Made by a program: the position numbers and the translations under genes | The notes under the pieces: model-generated | What the model was told of the DNA's origin: nothing | What the model saw: the letters and a program-made list of their open reading frames with translations, nothing else | Database searches by the model: none | From: Acetobacteraceae bacterium H6797 | Lineage (GTDB): Bacteria; Pseudomonadota; Alphaproteobacteria; Acetobacterales; Acetobacteraceae | Direction: 5' to 3' | Length of the DNA: 64,000 nucleotides | NCBI GenBank assembly: GCA_015223225.1 | Contig: JADFCQ010000006.1 | Coordinates: 432,607 to 496,606 of the forward strand | Part shown: positions 41,622 to 50,234 of the stretch, piece after piece | How positions within the stretch are numbered: the stretch's first letter is position 1 | Layout: every line of letters begins with the position of its first letter

Positions 41622-42539
41622 ATGCTCAATCTGAGGCAGCTCGAGGTCCTGCGCGCGGTCATGCGGCTGCGCACCACCATTGGGGCGGCGGCCGAAATCG
41701 GCATGTCGCAGCCTGCCGTGAGCAATGCGATCAAGAATATGGAAGCCCAGCTCGGCTTCCAGCTCTTTGACCGCGTGAACAACCGCCTCGTGCCGACCGA
41801 GGAGGCGCTAAGCCTCTATCACGATGCGGAGCCGATGTTCCTGATGTTCCAGGGCATCAGGCAGAAGGCGACGGACCTCCGCCACAGCCGAACCGGCCGC
41901 CTGCGCGTGACGACGACGGCGGAACTCTCCGACTCCCTCCTGCCGCTCGCCCTGCATAGCTTCGCCGCCCAGCATCCGCGCGTCGATCTCTCGCTGGAAA
42001 CGCGCTCGATGATCGAGATGCTCGATGGGCTCGAAGCCGGCATCACGCATATCGGCCTGGTGATGGAGCCCGATACGCGGCCGGGCATCGACGCGCGGCC
42101 GCTCGCGCAGCTCGAGATGGTCTGCCTCTGCCCGCCTGAGAGCCCGCTCGCGAGCCTGCCCTTCGTGACGCCGCAGGATTTGCAGACCAGCCGCCTCATC
42201 GCGCCGCCGCCGGGCACCCGCGTGCGCGCGCTGGTGCAGGAGGCTTTCCGCAGCGCGGCGCAGCCTTTCACGCCCAGTATCGAAGTGCGCTTCATGAATG
42301 TCGGGCTGCGGCTGGTGGAGCAGGGGCTCGGCGTGACCATCGTCGATCCGCTGACGGCGCGGATGGGGGCGGCCGATAAGGTGGTGGCGCGGCCCTTCCG
42401 GCCGGACGTGCCGATCTCGGTCTATGCAGTCCTGCCAAGGGACAAGCCCATTCCGCGTTTGGCCGCCTCCTTCCTTCGCCACGTGCGCGAGGCGCTGCAA
42501 CAGGCCCAGCCGGAGCCGCTCTATTCGTTGCGGGCATAG
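41622..42539 (+). CDS. LysR-family transcriptional regulator
   Basis: A 305-residue regulator. The N-terminal winged HTH is LNLRQLEVLRAVMRLRTTIGAAAEIGMSQPAVSNAIKNMEAQLG, followed by the linker helix and an effector-binding domain (LRVTTTAELSDSLLPLALHSFAAQHP). GGAGG lies eight bases upstream of the ATG. It follows the CaiB-to-EthD operon on the same strand and may control it or the binding-protein gene downstream. No T-N11-A site was identified with confidence. Confidence 0.92.
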   Translation: MLNLRQLEVLRAVMRLRTTIGAAAEIGMSQPAVSNAIKNMEAQLGFQLFDRVNNRLVPTEEALSLYHDAEPMFLMFQGIRQKATDLRHSRTGRLRVTTTAELSDSLLPLALHSFAAQHPRVDLSLETRSMIEMLDGLEAGITHIGLVMEPDTRPGIDARPLAQLEMVCLCPPESPLASLPFVTPQDLQTSRLIAPPPGTRVRALVQEAFRSAAQPFTPSIEVRFMNVGLRLVEQGLGVTIVDPLTARMGAADKVVARPFRPDVPISVYAVLPRDKPIPRLAASFLRHVREALQQAQPEPLYSLRA

Positions 42540-42666
42540 TCCGGGGCGATGTTCTGATAACGGGGCTGCTTGGGTCGCGCTGCCGGCAGCCTCTAACCTT
42601 CCTCTCTCGAAGAAATGCGGCACCGGGCCGACACTCGGCTGGGCACGCTATAACGGAGGCTTTCCG

Positions 42667-43524
42667 GTGCAATATCGCTCGCGATTGAAGCTCGTTCTCA
42701 CTCTTGCCCTGATGGCAGGGACGGGCCTTTCCTCCGCCGCCATGGCGCAGGCCTGCACGCCCCTGGCCCAGATTCAGCCGAGCCAGCTCGTCTCGCCCGG
42801 CAAGCTGCAACTGGCGATCAACCCGACGCTGCCGCCGCAGCAATTCGTGGACCAGAAGGGCGAGTTGCAGGGGCTCAATGTCGAGCTCGGCAACGAGATC
42901 GCCAAACGTCTCTGCCTCGAGATGGCTTTCGTGCGGATGGACTTCCCGCCGATGATCCCCGCGCTGCAGGCCAGCCGCTTCGACGGCATCCATACCGGCA
43001 TGTTCTGGACGGAGCCGCGCTCGAAGCTCTTCTACCTGGTGCCCTACGCGCTCCAGGCCATCAGCATCGCGGTGCCGGCCAATAGCGCGCTGAAGCTGGC
43101 GAGCCCGGATGATCTCGCCGGCAAGTCCGTCGTCATCGAAGTGAATACCTATCAGGAACGCTGGCTGCGCAGCCTGAGCGACGAGCTGGTCGCCAAGGGC
43201 AAGCCCGCCATCGTCATCCGCGGCTTCACCACAGCGACGGAAGCCATGACCGCCCTGCGCGCCGGGCAGGGCGATGCGGCGGCGCTGCTCGACTATATGG
43301 CGGTGGACGTGACGCGGCGCGGCATGGTGCGCACGGAGCTGTTCCGCCTCGGCGGCGCACCCAGCGCCATGGCCTTCCGTGAGAAGGGCGTGGCCGAGGC
43401 CGTGGCCAAGGCGCTGACCTCGATGCGTGAAGATGGCAGCTACGGCAAGCTGTTCGATCGCTTCGGCCTCACGCCGCTGCCTGCCGACGAGCCCTTCGCC
43501 ATTCGCGGCACGGGCCCGACCTGA
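42667..43524 (+). CDS. Amino-acid-type ABC substrate-binding protein (family 3)
   Basis: A periplasmic receptor of 285 residues with signal peptide (LKLVLTLALMAGTGLSSAAMAQ). AINPTLPPQQFVDQKGELQGLNVELGNEIAKRL carries the ligand-binding arc, MDFPPMIPALQASRFD the next, and LFYLVPYALQAISI the hinge. The GTG at 42667 has GGAGG about seven bases upstream; ATG starts in frame are absent. It is a close paralogue of the receptor at 50235. No transporter genes lie next to it. Confidence 0.88.
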   Translation: MQYRSRLKLVLTLALMAGTGLSSAAMAQACTPLAQIQPSQLVSPGKLQLAINPTLPPQQFVDQKGELQGLNVELGNEIAKRLCLEMAFVRMDFPPMIPALQASRFDGIHTGMFWTEPRSKLFYLVPYALQAISIAVPANSALKLASPDDLAGKSVVIEVNTYQERWLRSLSDELVAKGKPAIVIRGFTTATEAMTALRAGQGDAAALLDYMAVDVTRRGMVRTELFRLGGAPSAMAFREKGVAEAVAKALTSMREDGSYGKLFDRFGLTPLPADEPFAIRGTGPT

Positions 43525-43533
43525 CCATGCGGG

Positions 43534-43558
43534 GCCGGGCGCGATCTCCGCGCCCGGC
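43534..43558. terminator. Hairpin between converging genes
   Basis: GCCGGGCGCG-ATCTC-CGCGCCCGGC, a perfect 10-bp stem with a 5-base loop, between the receptor gene (plus) and the aldolase gene (minus). T-runs are weak, so termination efficiency is uncertain. Confidence 0.5.
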
Positions 43559-43566
43559 TTCGTGCT

Positions 43567-44451
43567 TCAGAAGCGCAGGCCGAGCTTCTGGACGATCTCG
43601 CGCGCGGTTTCGTCGCGCGCCTGAGGCAGCGGCAGGCGAGGCGGGCGCGGGGCGCCGACGGGGAAGCCCATATGCCGCAGCAAAGCCTTGCTGCCACCGA
43701 CATAATACTGCCCGCCGACGAATTCGATCAGCGGCAGGTAACGCAGATAGAGCGCGCGGGCCTCGCTGATCTTCTCTTCATCGGCGACGAGTTCGAAAAG
43801 CCGCGCCAGCGGTGCGGGGGCGATATTGGACGCGACCGCGACCCAGCCCTGTGCGCCTTCCACGAAGGATTCGAAACCGAGAATGCCGCCGAAGACCGTC
43901 ATGCGGTCGCCGCAGAGGCGGATGATGTCGCGCACCCGCGTGACTTCGAGCGTGCTTTCCTTGATATAACTGCAATTCTCGATGGTGGAGAGCCGCGCCA
44001 CGAGTTCCGGCTTCAGGTCCACATTCGCCGTCGCCGGGTTGTTGTAGACCATGATGGGAATGCCGATCGCATCGCCCACGGTCTTGTAGTGGTGATAGAG
44101 CTCGTCTTCGGTGGGCGTGGAATAGAAGGGCGGGATGATCATCACGCCATCCGCGCCCATGGCTTCGGCGCGACGGCTGAGGCGGACGACCTCCCGCGTA
44201 TCCTCAGCACCCGTGCCGACCAGTACCGGCACGCGGCCCGCCGCCTGTTTGATGACCGTCTCGGTGACGGCCACGTGCTCCTCGTCGGAAAGCGAGAGGA
44301 ATTCGCCCGTGGAGCCGAGCGGGATCAACCCATGGATGCCCTGCTCGATCTGCCAATCGACAAAGCGGCGCAGCGCCGGCAGGTCCAGCGCCCCCGTTTC
44401 GGTGAAGGGCGTGATCATCACCGTATAGGTGCCGCGGAAATTCTTGGTCAT
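43567..44451 (-). CDS. DapA/NAL-family aldolase, canonical motifs
   Basis: A 294-residue Schiff-base lyase with all family residues: PLGSTGE (Thr pair) near residue 44, Tyr136 in MVYNNP and the Schiff-base Lys164 in YIKES. Relatives include dihydrodipicolinate synthase, N-acetylneuraminate lyase and 2-keto-3-deoxy sugar acid aldolases or dehydratases. The lack of lysine-pathway neighbours argues for a catabolic role. It lies nine bases after the VNGHAGE-type gene at 44461 in the same operon, which is controlled by the LacI protein. Confidence 0.87.
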   Translation of the reverse strand: MTKNFRGTYTVMITPFTETGALDLPALRRFVDWQIEQGIHGLIPLGSTGEFLSLSDEEHVAVTETVIKQAAGRVPVLVGTGAEDTREVVRLSRRAEAMGADGVMIIPPFYSTPTEDELYHHYKTVGDAIGIPIMVYNNPATANVDLKPELVARLSTIENCSYIKESTLEVTRVRDIIRLCGDRMTVFGGILGFESFVEGAQGWVAVASNIAPAPLARLFELVADEEKISEARALYLRYLPLIEFVGGQYYVGGSKALLRHMGFPVGAPRPPRLPLPQARDETAREIVQKLGLRF

Positions 44452-44460
44452 GGGAAGTCC

Positions 44461-45399
44461 TCAGCCAGCCAGCATGCCGGCGTCGATGAGCGCCTGGCGG
44501 ATTTCGGCACGTTCGGCGGCCGTGATGGGAAGCAGCGGCGGCCGCGGATCGGGATGCGGCAGTTTGCCGAGCAGATGGAGCGCCGTCTTCATCCTGTTGT
44601 GCATGTCGACGCCAGGCTTGCGATAGAAGACGCGAAGCAGCGGCAACATGCTGTCGTTGACCGCGCGGGCGGCCGCGATATCGCCGGCCTGCCAGGCCGC
44701 GAAAAGTGCGGCGAGCTTGTCGGACACGACGCTGCCGATGCCGGAGAGAATGCCGTCGCCGCCATAGGCGAGGGAGGCGAAGAGCCAGCCGTTATTGGTG
44801 GTAAGCACCGTCACGGGGCGGGGCAGGGCCTTGAGCGCGCGGAGATTATCTTCGTAGACCGCGGGAATATCGCTGCCTTCCTTCACCGCGATAATCTCCG
44901 GCACCTCACGGCAGAGCCTCAGCAACATCGCGGTGCTGAAGCCGAGCCCGGAGGAAATCGAGAGCTGGAAAAGGACGATGGGCAGGCCTTCAGCCGCCAC
45001 GGCCCTGACGAAGGAGAGCGCCATATCGGGCCGCGTTTCCGCACCACCCGCGAAAAGCAGAGGCGGGAACAGCAGGATCGCATCCGCGCCCGCCTCTTTC
45101 GCCTCGCGCGTCAGGGCGCAGGCCGTGCGCGTGTCCTCCGCGACGATGCCGGCGACCACGCCAACCCCAGGGCCGCAAACCTGGCGCGCGAGGCTGACCA
45201 CCCGGGCGCGCTCGGTGCTGTTCAGCGCTGTAGCCTCGCCGGCATGGCCATTCACCACCACGGCCCGAACCCCGGGCGTGCCCGCGAGATCCGCGAGATG
45301 CGACTTCAGGGCCGCCTCGTCGATGGCGCCATTCGGCGTGAAGGGCGTGAGCGAGGCCGGCCAGATGCCGCCAATGCCGGTGAGATCCATGAGCCGCAT
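44461..45399 (-). CDS. DapA/NAL-family aldolase, VNGHAGE subfamily (second copy)
   Basis: A 312-residue paralogue of the gene at 40365, sharing VVNGHAGEATAL and LFQLS in place of PLGSTGE and the Tyr-Asn pair. The Schiff-base Lys173 is present (AVKEGS). GVVAGI and FPPLLFAGG follow the family barrel. The start is uncertain among a TTG at 45408 and ATGs at 45399 and 45390; a GGGAAAG favours 45399. Two LacI-type operators lie just upstream. Substrate unknown; a pyruvate-releasing aldolase is likely. Confidence 0.83.
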   Translation of the reverse strand: MRLMDLTGIGGIWPASLTPFTPNGAIDEAALKSHLADLAGTPGVRAVVVNGHAGEATALNSTERARVVSLARQVCGPGVGVVAGIVAEDTRTACALTREAKEAGADAILLFPPLLFAGGAETRPDMALSFVRAVAAEGLPIVLFQLSISSGLGFSTAMLLRLCREVPEIIAVKEGSDIPAVYEDNLRALKALPRPVTVLTTNNGWLFASLAYGGDGILSGIGSVVSDKLAALFAAWQAGDIAAARAVNDSMLPLLRVFYRKPGVDMHNRMKTALHLLGKLPHPDPRPPLLPITAAERAEIRQALIDAGMLAG

Positions 45400-45411
45400 C
45401 TTTCCCAAGTC

Positions 45412-45519
45412 GCCGCAAACGTTTGCGGCTCAGTCTAACGAGATTGCACCTGATGAAGTCAAGATGAGAATCTTTGGGGCAGATCGTGATTCGGCCTTGC
45501 AGCCGGAAACGTTTGCAGC
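45412..45519. promoter_or_regulatory. Paired LacI-type operators in the divergent promoter region
   Basis: GCCGCAAACGTTTGCGGC at 45412-45429 is a perfect 18-bp palindrome. GCCGGAAACGTTTGCAGC at 45502-45519 is nearly the same, with its core one mismatch from symmetry. Centres are 90 bases apart, compatible with looping by a tetramer or two dimers. The sites lie between the aldolase operon (minus) and the LacI-family gene (plus), the second only 14 bases before its ATG. Confidence 0.85.
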
Positions 45520-45532
45520 CCATGATTTAGGC

Positions 45533-46561
45533 ATGTCGTCCCCCTCCAACCGCGCTGCGACCCTGCGAGATGTCGCGCTTGCCGCCAAAGTGGCGGTCAG
45601 CACCGCCTCCCGCGCTCTGGCGGGCGGCGGGCTGACGAGCCGGGCGACCGAGCAGCGCATTCAACGTATCGCGGCCGAGCTCGGCTACCGGCCCAATACC
45701 CTCGCGCGGGGATTGAAGACACGGTCGTCGCGGCTCATCGGGCTGGTGGTGCACAATCTCGCCAATGCTTCCTTCCGTGCCCTGGCGGAGATCGCGCAAC
45801 AGCGGCTGCGCGCCGAGGGGTATCAAGTGCTGCTCTGCATCACCGCAGATGAGGCCGTGCAGGAAGCCGAAACGCTGAATACGTTGATGGATCAGCGCGT
45901 CGACGGCCTCATCATCTGCCCCACGGGCGATAACGGCTCGCTGCTATCTGACCTGGACAAGAGCGGAACGCCGGTGATCGGCGTGATCCGGCGCGACGAG
46001 GAGGCTCTTCTCGAGACCGTGCTGGCCGCCGACCCTGAAGGCGCCTTCGCTGGTACGCGGCATCTTCTCGCCCTGGGACATAAGCGCATCGGCCTCATCG
46101 TCGGCAGGCAAGAGACGACGTCTGGCCGCGAACGGCTCGCAGGCTATCGCCGCGCCTTGCAGGAAGCGGGGATTTCTTTCGATCCGAGCCTGGTGCATGC
46201 CGGACGCTATGCGCCTGAGACCGGCCTCGCTGGTTGCGCGGCTCTGCTCGACAGAGCCGATCCGCCCTCGGCTCTTTTCGTGGCGAATCACGAATCGTCG
46301 CTCGGTGTGCTGCGGGGGCTGGCGGAGCGAAATCTCATCGTGCCCGATGATATCTCGCTTCTGTGTTATGAGGATGTGCCCGGCTTCGAATGGCAGCGGC
46401 CGGCGATCAGCGTGGTCGATAGCGGCGCCGAAGCGATGGCGCATCTCGCAACCGATCGGCTGTTGCAGCGCCTGCGCGGGAGCAGCGGCACGAGCAATGA
46501 ATATCGCGTTGGCGCGAAGCTGATCGAACGTCAGTCCTGCCGACAATTCGCTGGAACCTGA
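45533..46561 (+). CDS. LacI-family transcriptional regulator
   Basis: A 342-residue repressor. The LacI HTH reads TLRDVALAAKVAVSTASRALAG, then TSRATEQRIQRIAAELGYRPN with the hinge helix. The periplasmic-binding-protein-like core follows (LIGLVVHNLANASFRALAEI, then DGLIICPTGD). The ATG at 45533 lies 14 bases after the second operator, implying autorepression. It is divergent from the two aldolase genes and upstream of the tautomerase/acyl-CoA dehydrogenase operon, which it may also control. Confidence 0.92.
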   Translation: MSSPSNRAATLRDVALAAKVAVSTASRALAGGGLTSRATEQRIQRIAAELGYRPNTLARGLKTRSSRLIGLVVHNLANASFRALAEIAQQRLRAEGYQVLLCITADEAVQEAETLNTLMDQRVDGLIICPTGDNGSLLSDLDKSGTPVIGVIRRDEEALLETVLAADPEGAFAGTRHLLALGHKRIGLIVGRQETTSGRERLAGYRRALQEAGISFDPSLVHAGRYAPETGLAGCAALLDRADPPSALFVANHESSLGVLRGLAERNLIVPDDISLLCYEDVPGFEWQRPAISVVDSGAEAMAHLATDRLLQRLRGSSGTSNEYRVGAKLIERQSCRQFAGT

Positions 46562-46564
46562 GAT

Positions 46565-46942
46565 ATGCCCTTCATCGAATTTCTCGCGCCGCCGATGGAC
46601 GAGGCCATGAGGCAGGACGCCGCAGGCATCGTCACGGAGAGCCTGTGCTCGGCCTTCGGCGCCGGGCCGCAGACCATGACGGTCTATTTTCTCGACGTGC
46701 CGGCCTCGCATTACGCCCATGCGGGCAAGATCGGCTCGAGCGAGTCGGCGCAGCGCGTTTTCGTCAAGGTGCATGCCTATCGCCGGGACGTCAGCGCGCG
46801 GCGAGAGGCGGCGCGCGCCTTGACGTCGCCGCTGGCGAAGTTGCTCGCGCTGCCGGAAGCGGCCATCTGCATTTATTTCTTCGATCGTGCGCTCGACGAA
46901 GTGGCCCATGCCGGCCATCTCGCGAGCGACAAGCCCGCCTGA
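46565..46942 (+). CDS. Tautomerase-superfamily-like protein
   Basis: A 125-residue protein starting MPFIEFLAPPMDEAMRQDAAGIVTESL. After loss of Met, Pro1 would be N-terminal, as required for catalysis in the 4-oxalocrotonate tautomerase superfamily. The length is near that of MSAD/cis-CaaD members. VYFLDVPASHYAHAGKIGSS in the middle is not typical, so the assignment is moderate. It starts four bases after the LacI-family gene and seven before the dehydrogenase gene, in one operon. Confidence 0.65.
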   Translation: MPFIEFLAPPMDEAMRQDAAGIVTESLCSAFGAGPQTMTVYFLDVPASHYAHAGKIGSSESAQRVFVKVHAYRRDVSARREAARALTSPLAKLLALPEAAICIYFFDRALDEVAHAGHLASDKPA

Positions 46943-46949
46943 GGCCCCG

Positions 46950-48092
46950 ATGCATCGCTTTTTCACCGAGGCGCAGACCGCGCTGCGCGAGACGACACGC
47001 CGCTTTGCCGAGCGCGAGATTCTCCCGCGTGCGGCGAAAATCGACCGCGACGATGTCTTCGACCGCGATCTCTATCGTGGCATGGCTGATCTGGGTCTCT
47101 TCGGCGTTGCGCTGGAAGAGGATGCGGGCGGCGCCGGTATGGGCGCAATCGGCGCCTGTATCGCGATGGAAGAACTCGCGCGGTGCTCCGGTGCCGTGGC
47201 CAATGCCTTCGCCATTCCGGTGGAAGCGGCGCTTTTCCTGAACCAGCATGGCAACGAACGGCAGAAGGCCTCGATCCCCGGCATCCTCGCGGGCGAGATC
47301 ATTCCTGCGACTGCCGTGACCGAGCCTGATCATGGTTCCGACGTCGCTGGCCTGCGGACGGTTGCGAAGCGCGATGAGGACGGCTGGCTCATCAATGGCA
47401 CCAAGGCCTGGGTAACGCTCGGCGGTGTCGCTGATGCCCTCATGATTTTCGCGCGTACGAGCGATGCCGGCGGCCATAAGGCGATCAGCTGCCTTCTGCT
47501 CGATGGCAAGGCGCCGGGCATCACTCGCGGGAAGAACGAGGAACTTCTGGGCATGCATGGCCTGGAGGATTGCCAGATCACGCTCGCCGACGTCCGAGCA
47601 CCGCTGGATGCGGTGATCGGCACGGAGAATGGCGCCTTCAAGATGGCGATGGAGAATTTCAACTTCTCCCGACTCATGATGTCGGCCATGGCGCTGGGCA
47701 TGGCGCAGGCGGCATTCGAGGATGCGGTCGCCTATGCTAAGACGCGCAAGCAGTTCGGCGGCCCGATCATGAATTTGCAGGCCGTTCAGTTCATGATCGC
47801 GGATATGTCGACCGATATCGCCGCGGCGCGGATGATGATCCATCACGCGGCGCGCCTCTATGACGGTGGATTCTCCATCGCGAAAGAGGCGGCGCAAGCC
47901 AAGCTCTTCACGACCGATATGGCGATGAAGCACGTGTCGAACGCGCTGCAGATTCATGGCGGGAATGGGTATTCCAAGGAATACCGCATCGAGCGGCTCT
48001 TCCGCGACGTTCGTCTGGCCCAGATCTACGAGGGCACGAACCAGATTCAGCGTCTGATCATCGCCCGCCAGGTCGAGAAGGAAATGGCCTGA
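46950..48092 (+). CDS. Acyl-CoA dehydrogenase
   Basis: FAD-dependent desaturase of 380 residues. It has the FAD-binding PATAVTEPDHGSDVAGLRTVAKRD and DGWLINGTKAWVTLGG. The catalytic Glu361 lies in the standard YEGTNQIQRLI. KTRKQFGGPIMNLQAVQFMIADM and HGGNGYSKEYRIERLFRDVRLAQ complete the family signature. The stop overlaps the next start by one base (TGATG). It forms one operon with a fused CoA-transferase and a MaoC hydratase. Confidence 0.93.
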   Translation: MHRFFTEAQTALRETTRRFAEREILPRAAKIDRDDVFDRDLYRGMADLGLFGVALEEDAGGAGMGAIGACIAMEELARCSGAVANAFAIPVEAALFLNQHGNERQKASIPGILAGEIIPATAVTEPDHGSDVAGLRTVAKRDEDGWLINGTKAWVTLGGVADALMIFARTSDAGGHKAISCLLLDGKAPGITRGKNEELLGMHGLEDCQITLADVRAPLDAVIGTENGAFKMAMENFNFSRLMMSAMALGMAQAAFEDAVAYAKTRKQFGGPIMNLQAVQFMIADMSTDIAAARMMIHHAARLYDGGFSIAKEAAQAKLFTTDMAMKHVSNALQIHGGNGYSKEYRIERLFRDVRLAQIYEGTNQIQRLIIARQVEKEMA

Positions 48093-49687
48093 TGGCGGCG
48101 CGCGCACCGAAGATCATCACGGCGACAGAAGCGGCTGCGCTGATCAAGGATGATGATTTTGTCATCATCGGCGGCAATGGCGGCACCGGTACGGCCGAGG
48201 CGATCATCGAAGCGATCGAGCGGCGCTTTCTCGCTGAGAAGACGCCGCAGGCCCTGACGCTGTTTCACATCACGGGTGTTGGCGCCACGACCGAGCATGG
48301 GATGTGCCACTTCGCGCATGCTGGCCTCGTCAAGCGCGTCTTCGGCGGCCATTACGGCCTGCAAGTGCCTTTCATGGCACTGATCGATGGCAATCAGATC
48401 GAGGCCTACAACTTTCCTCAAGGGGTGATGACCTCGCTCTGCCGCGCCATGGCTGGGGGGCAGCCGGGCGTGCTGACGCATGTCGGCCTCGAGACCTATA
48501 TGGACCCTCGCCTCGGGGGAGGACGGATGAACCCCCGCACGACGGAAGAGTTCGTCGAGGTCGTCAACCTTCTCGATAAGGAATGGCTCTTCTACCGGTC
48601 GCCGGGGGCGCCGCGCGTCGCCATCCTCCGGGGTACCACGGCCGATGAAGACGGCTATATCAGCATGGAGCATGAGGCGACCACGCGTGAGGATATCTCG
48701 ATCGCACAGGCCGTCCATAAAGCCGGCGGGATCGTCATCTGCCAGGTGAAGCGGCTGGCTAAGCGCGGCAGCCTGCATCCTCAGATGGTGAAGATTCCCG
48801 GCTTCCTCGTTGATTACGTGGTCCTCGAACCTGAGCAGATGCAGACTTTCGGCACGCGCTTCGACCCGAGCCGTTGTGGCGAAACGCGCGTCCCGACCTC
48901 CGCCATCATCCCCGACATGATGAGCGAGCGCCGCATCATGGCGCGCCGCGCGGCGATGGAATTGCGGCCGGGTGACGTCGTCAATCTCGGCGTCGGCGTC
49001 TCCGCGATGATCCCGAATGTCGCGGCCGAGGAAGGTATCGAGGATCTGATCACGCTTACGGTCGAAGCCGGCGTTATCGGCGGTGTTCCTGGTCATGCTC
49101 GTGAATTCGGCACGGCGATCAATCCGCGTGCCATCATCGATCAGGGCTACCAATTCGACTTCTATGATGGCGGCGGGCTGAACTGCGCTTTCCTCTCCTT
49201 CGCACAGGTCGACGAGGAGGGGAACGTGAATGTCACGCGTTTCGGCAATCGCTTCGCTGGCGCGGGCGGGTTCATCGACATCACGCAGAACACGCGCCGC
49301 CTGGTGTTCAGCGGCACATTGACGGGGCAGGGGTTGGATATCGACATTTCCGACCAGGGCATCAAGATCAAGCGCGAGGGCCGGCTGCAGAAATTCCTTC
49401 CGGAAGTCGAGCAGGTCAGTTTCAGCGCCCACCTTGCACGCCAGAAGGGTCAGGAAGTTACCTTCGTAACCGAACGCGCCGTTTTCGATCTCGCTCCCGA
49501 GGGTTTGGTGCTGACGGAGATCGCGCCTGGCATCAGGCTCGAGGAGGATGTGCTGTCGCAGATGGGCTTCCGTCCGAAGGTCAGCCCCAATCTGATCGAG
49601 ATGGATAAGCGCTTGTTCCGCAAAGGGCCGATGGGCATCAAACCGGCCTTTGAGCAGCTTCAGCCGCGCGCGAGGTCGAGGGCATGA
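48092..49687 (+). CDS. Acyl-CoA:carboxylate CoA-transferase, fused alpha-beta (YdiF/class I type)
   Basis: A 531-residue class I CoA-transferase with both halves in one chain. The N-terminal half has VIIGGNGGTGTAEAIIEAIERRF. The C-terminal half has VVNLGVGVSAMIPNVAAEEG followed by the catalytic Glu325 in TVEAGVIGG. This matches YdiF and 3-oxoacid or 4-hydroxybutyrate-type transferases. It would activate a carboxylic acid with acetyl-CoA or succinyl-CoA. It overlaps the MaoC gene downstream by four bases. Confidence 0.92.
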   Translation: MAARAPKIITATEAAALIKDDDFVIIGGNGGTGTAEAIIEAIERRFLAEKTPQALTLFHITGVGATTEHGMCHFAHAGLVKRVFGGHYGLQVPFMALIDGNQIEAYNFPQGVMTSLCRAMAGGQPGVLTHVGLETYMDPRLGGGRMNPRTTEEFVEVVNLLDKEWLFYRSPGAPRVAILRGTTADEDGYISMEHEATTREDISIAQAVHKAGGIVICQVKRLAKRGSLHPQMVKIPGFLVDYVVLEPEQMQTFGTRFDPSRCGETRVPTSAIIPDMMSERRIMARRAAMELRPGDVVNLGVGVSAMIPNVAAEEGIEDLITLTVEAGVIGGVPGHAREFGTAINPRAIIDQGYQFDFYDGGGLNCAFLSFAQVDEEGNVNVTRFGNRFAGAGGFIDITQNTRRLVFSGTLTGQGLDIDISDQGIKIKREGRLQKFLPEVEQVSFSAHLARQKGQEVTFVTERAVFDLAPEGLVLTEIAPGIRLEEDVLSQMGFRPKVSPNLIEMDKRLFRKGPMGIKPAFEQLQPRARSRA

Positions 49688-50136
49688 GCACGCAGAGTCT
49701 TTTCTTCGAAGACGTGGTCATCGGCGCCTCATATGAATCGCCCGAGCATCGGCTTACCTCGTCGGATATCGCGCAATTTTGCACCCTGACGCGCGATCAC
49801 CATCCGCTGCATACCAATGAGGCTTATTGCAAGGATCGTGGATTCAAAACGGTCATTGCGCACGGGCTCTATGGGCTGGCGCTGATGGAAGGGCTGAAGA
49901 CAGAACTGGGGCTTTACGAGACCACCTCCATTGCTTCGCTGGGATGGGAGAAGGTTCGCTTTCTGAAGCCGGTTTTCGCTGGCGACACGCTTCGTCTGCA
50001 CTTTACCTTCGTGTCCAAGCGGTTGAGCAGCAAGCCGGGGCGCGGTGTCGTTCAGGAAGAGCTGGAATTACGCAATCAGGATGGCGAGGCCGTGATCACC
50101 GCGGAGCATACCGCGCTCATCATGAGCCGTGCCTGA
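49684..50136 (+). CDS. MaoC-family dehydratase
   Basis: A 150-residue hot-dog hydratase. Its motif TRDHHPLHTNEAYCKDRGFKTVIAHGLYGLAL carries Asp and His at the catalytic positions and the IAHG turn. FLKPVFAGDTLRLHF closes the fold. Predicted substrate is an enoyl-CoA made by the dehydrogenase at 46950. It ends this operon. Confidence 0.88.
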   Translation: MSTQSLFFEDVVIGASYESPEHRLTSSDIAQFCTLTRDHHPLHTNEAYCKDRGFKTVIAHGLYGLALMEGLKTELGLYETTSIASLGWEKVRFLKPVFAGDTLRLHFTFVSKRLSSKPGRGVVQEELELRNQDGEAVITAEHTALIMSRA

Positions 50137-50234
50137 AGCCCCTGGCCCAGTTCTTGCTGCCGTAGATAATTTTCTCTGAAGAAGCAGCCGGCATTGGCTG
50201 TCGGCGACGCAACCTCTGCAACGGGAAAAATGCT

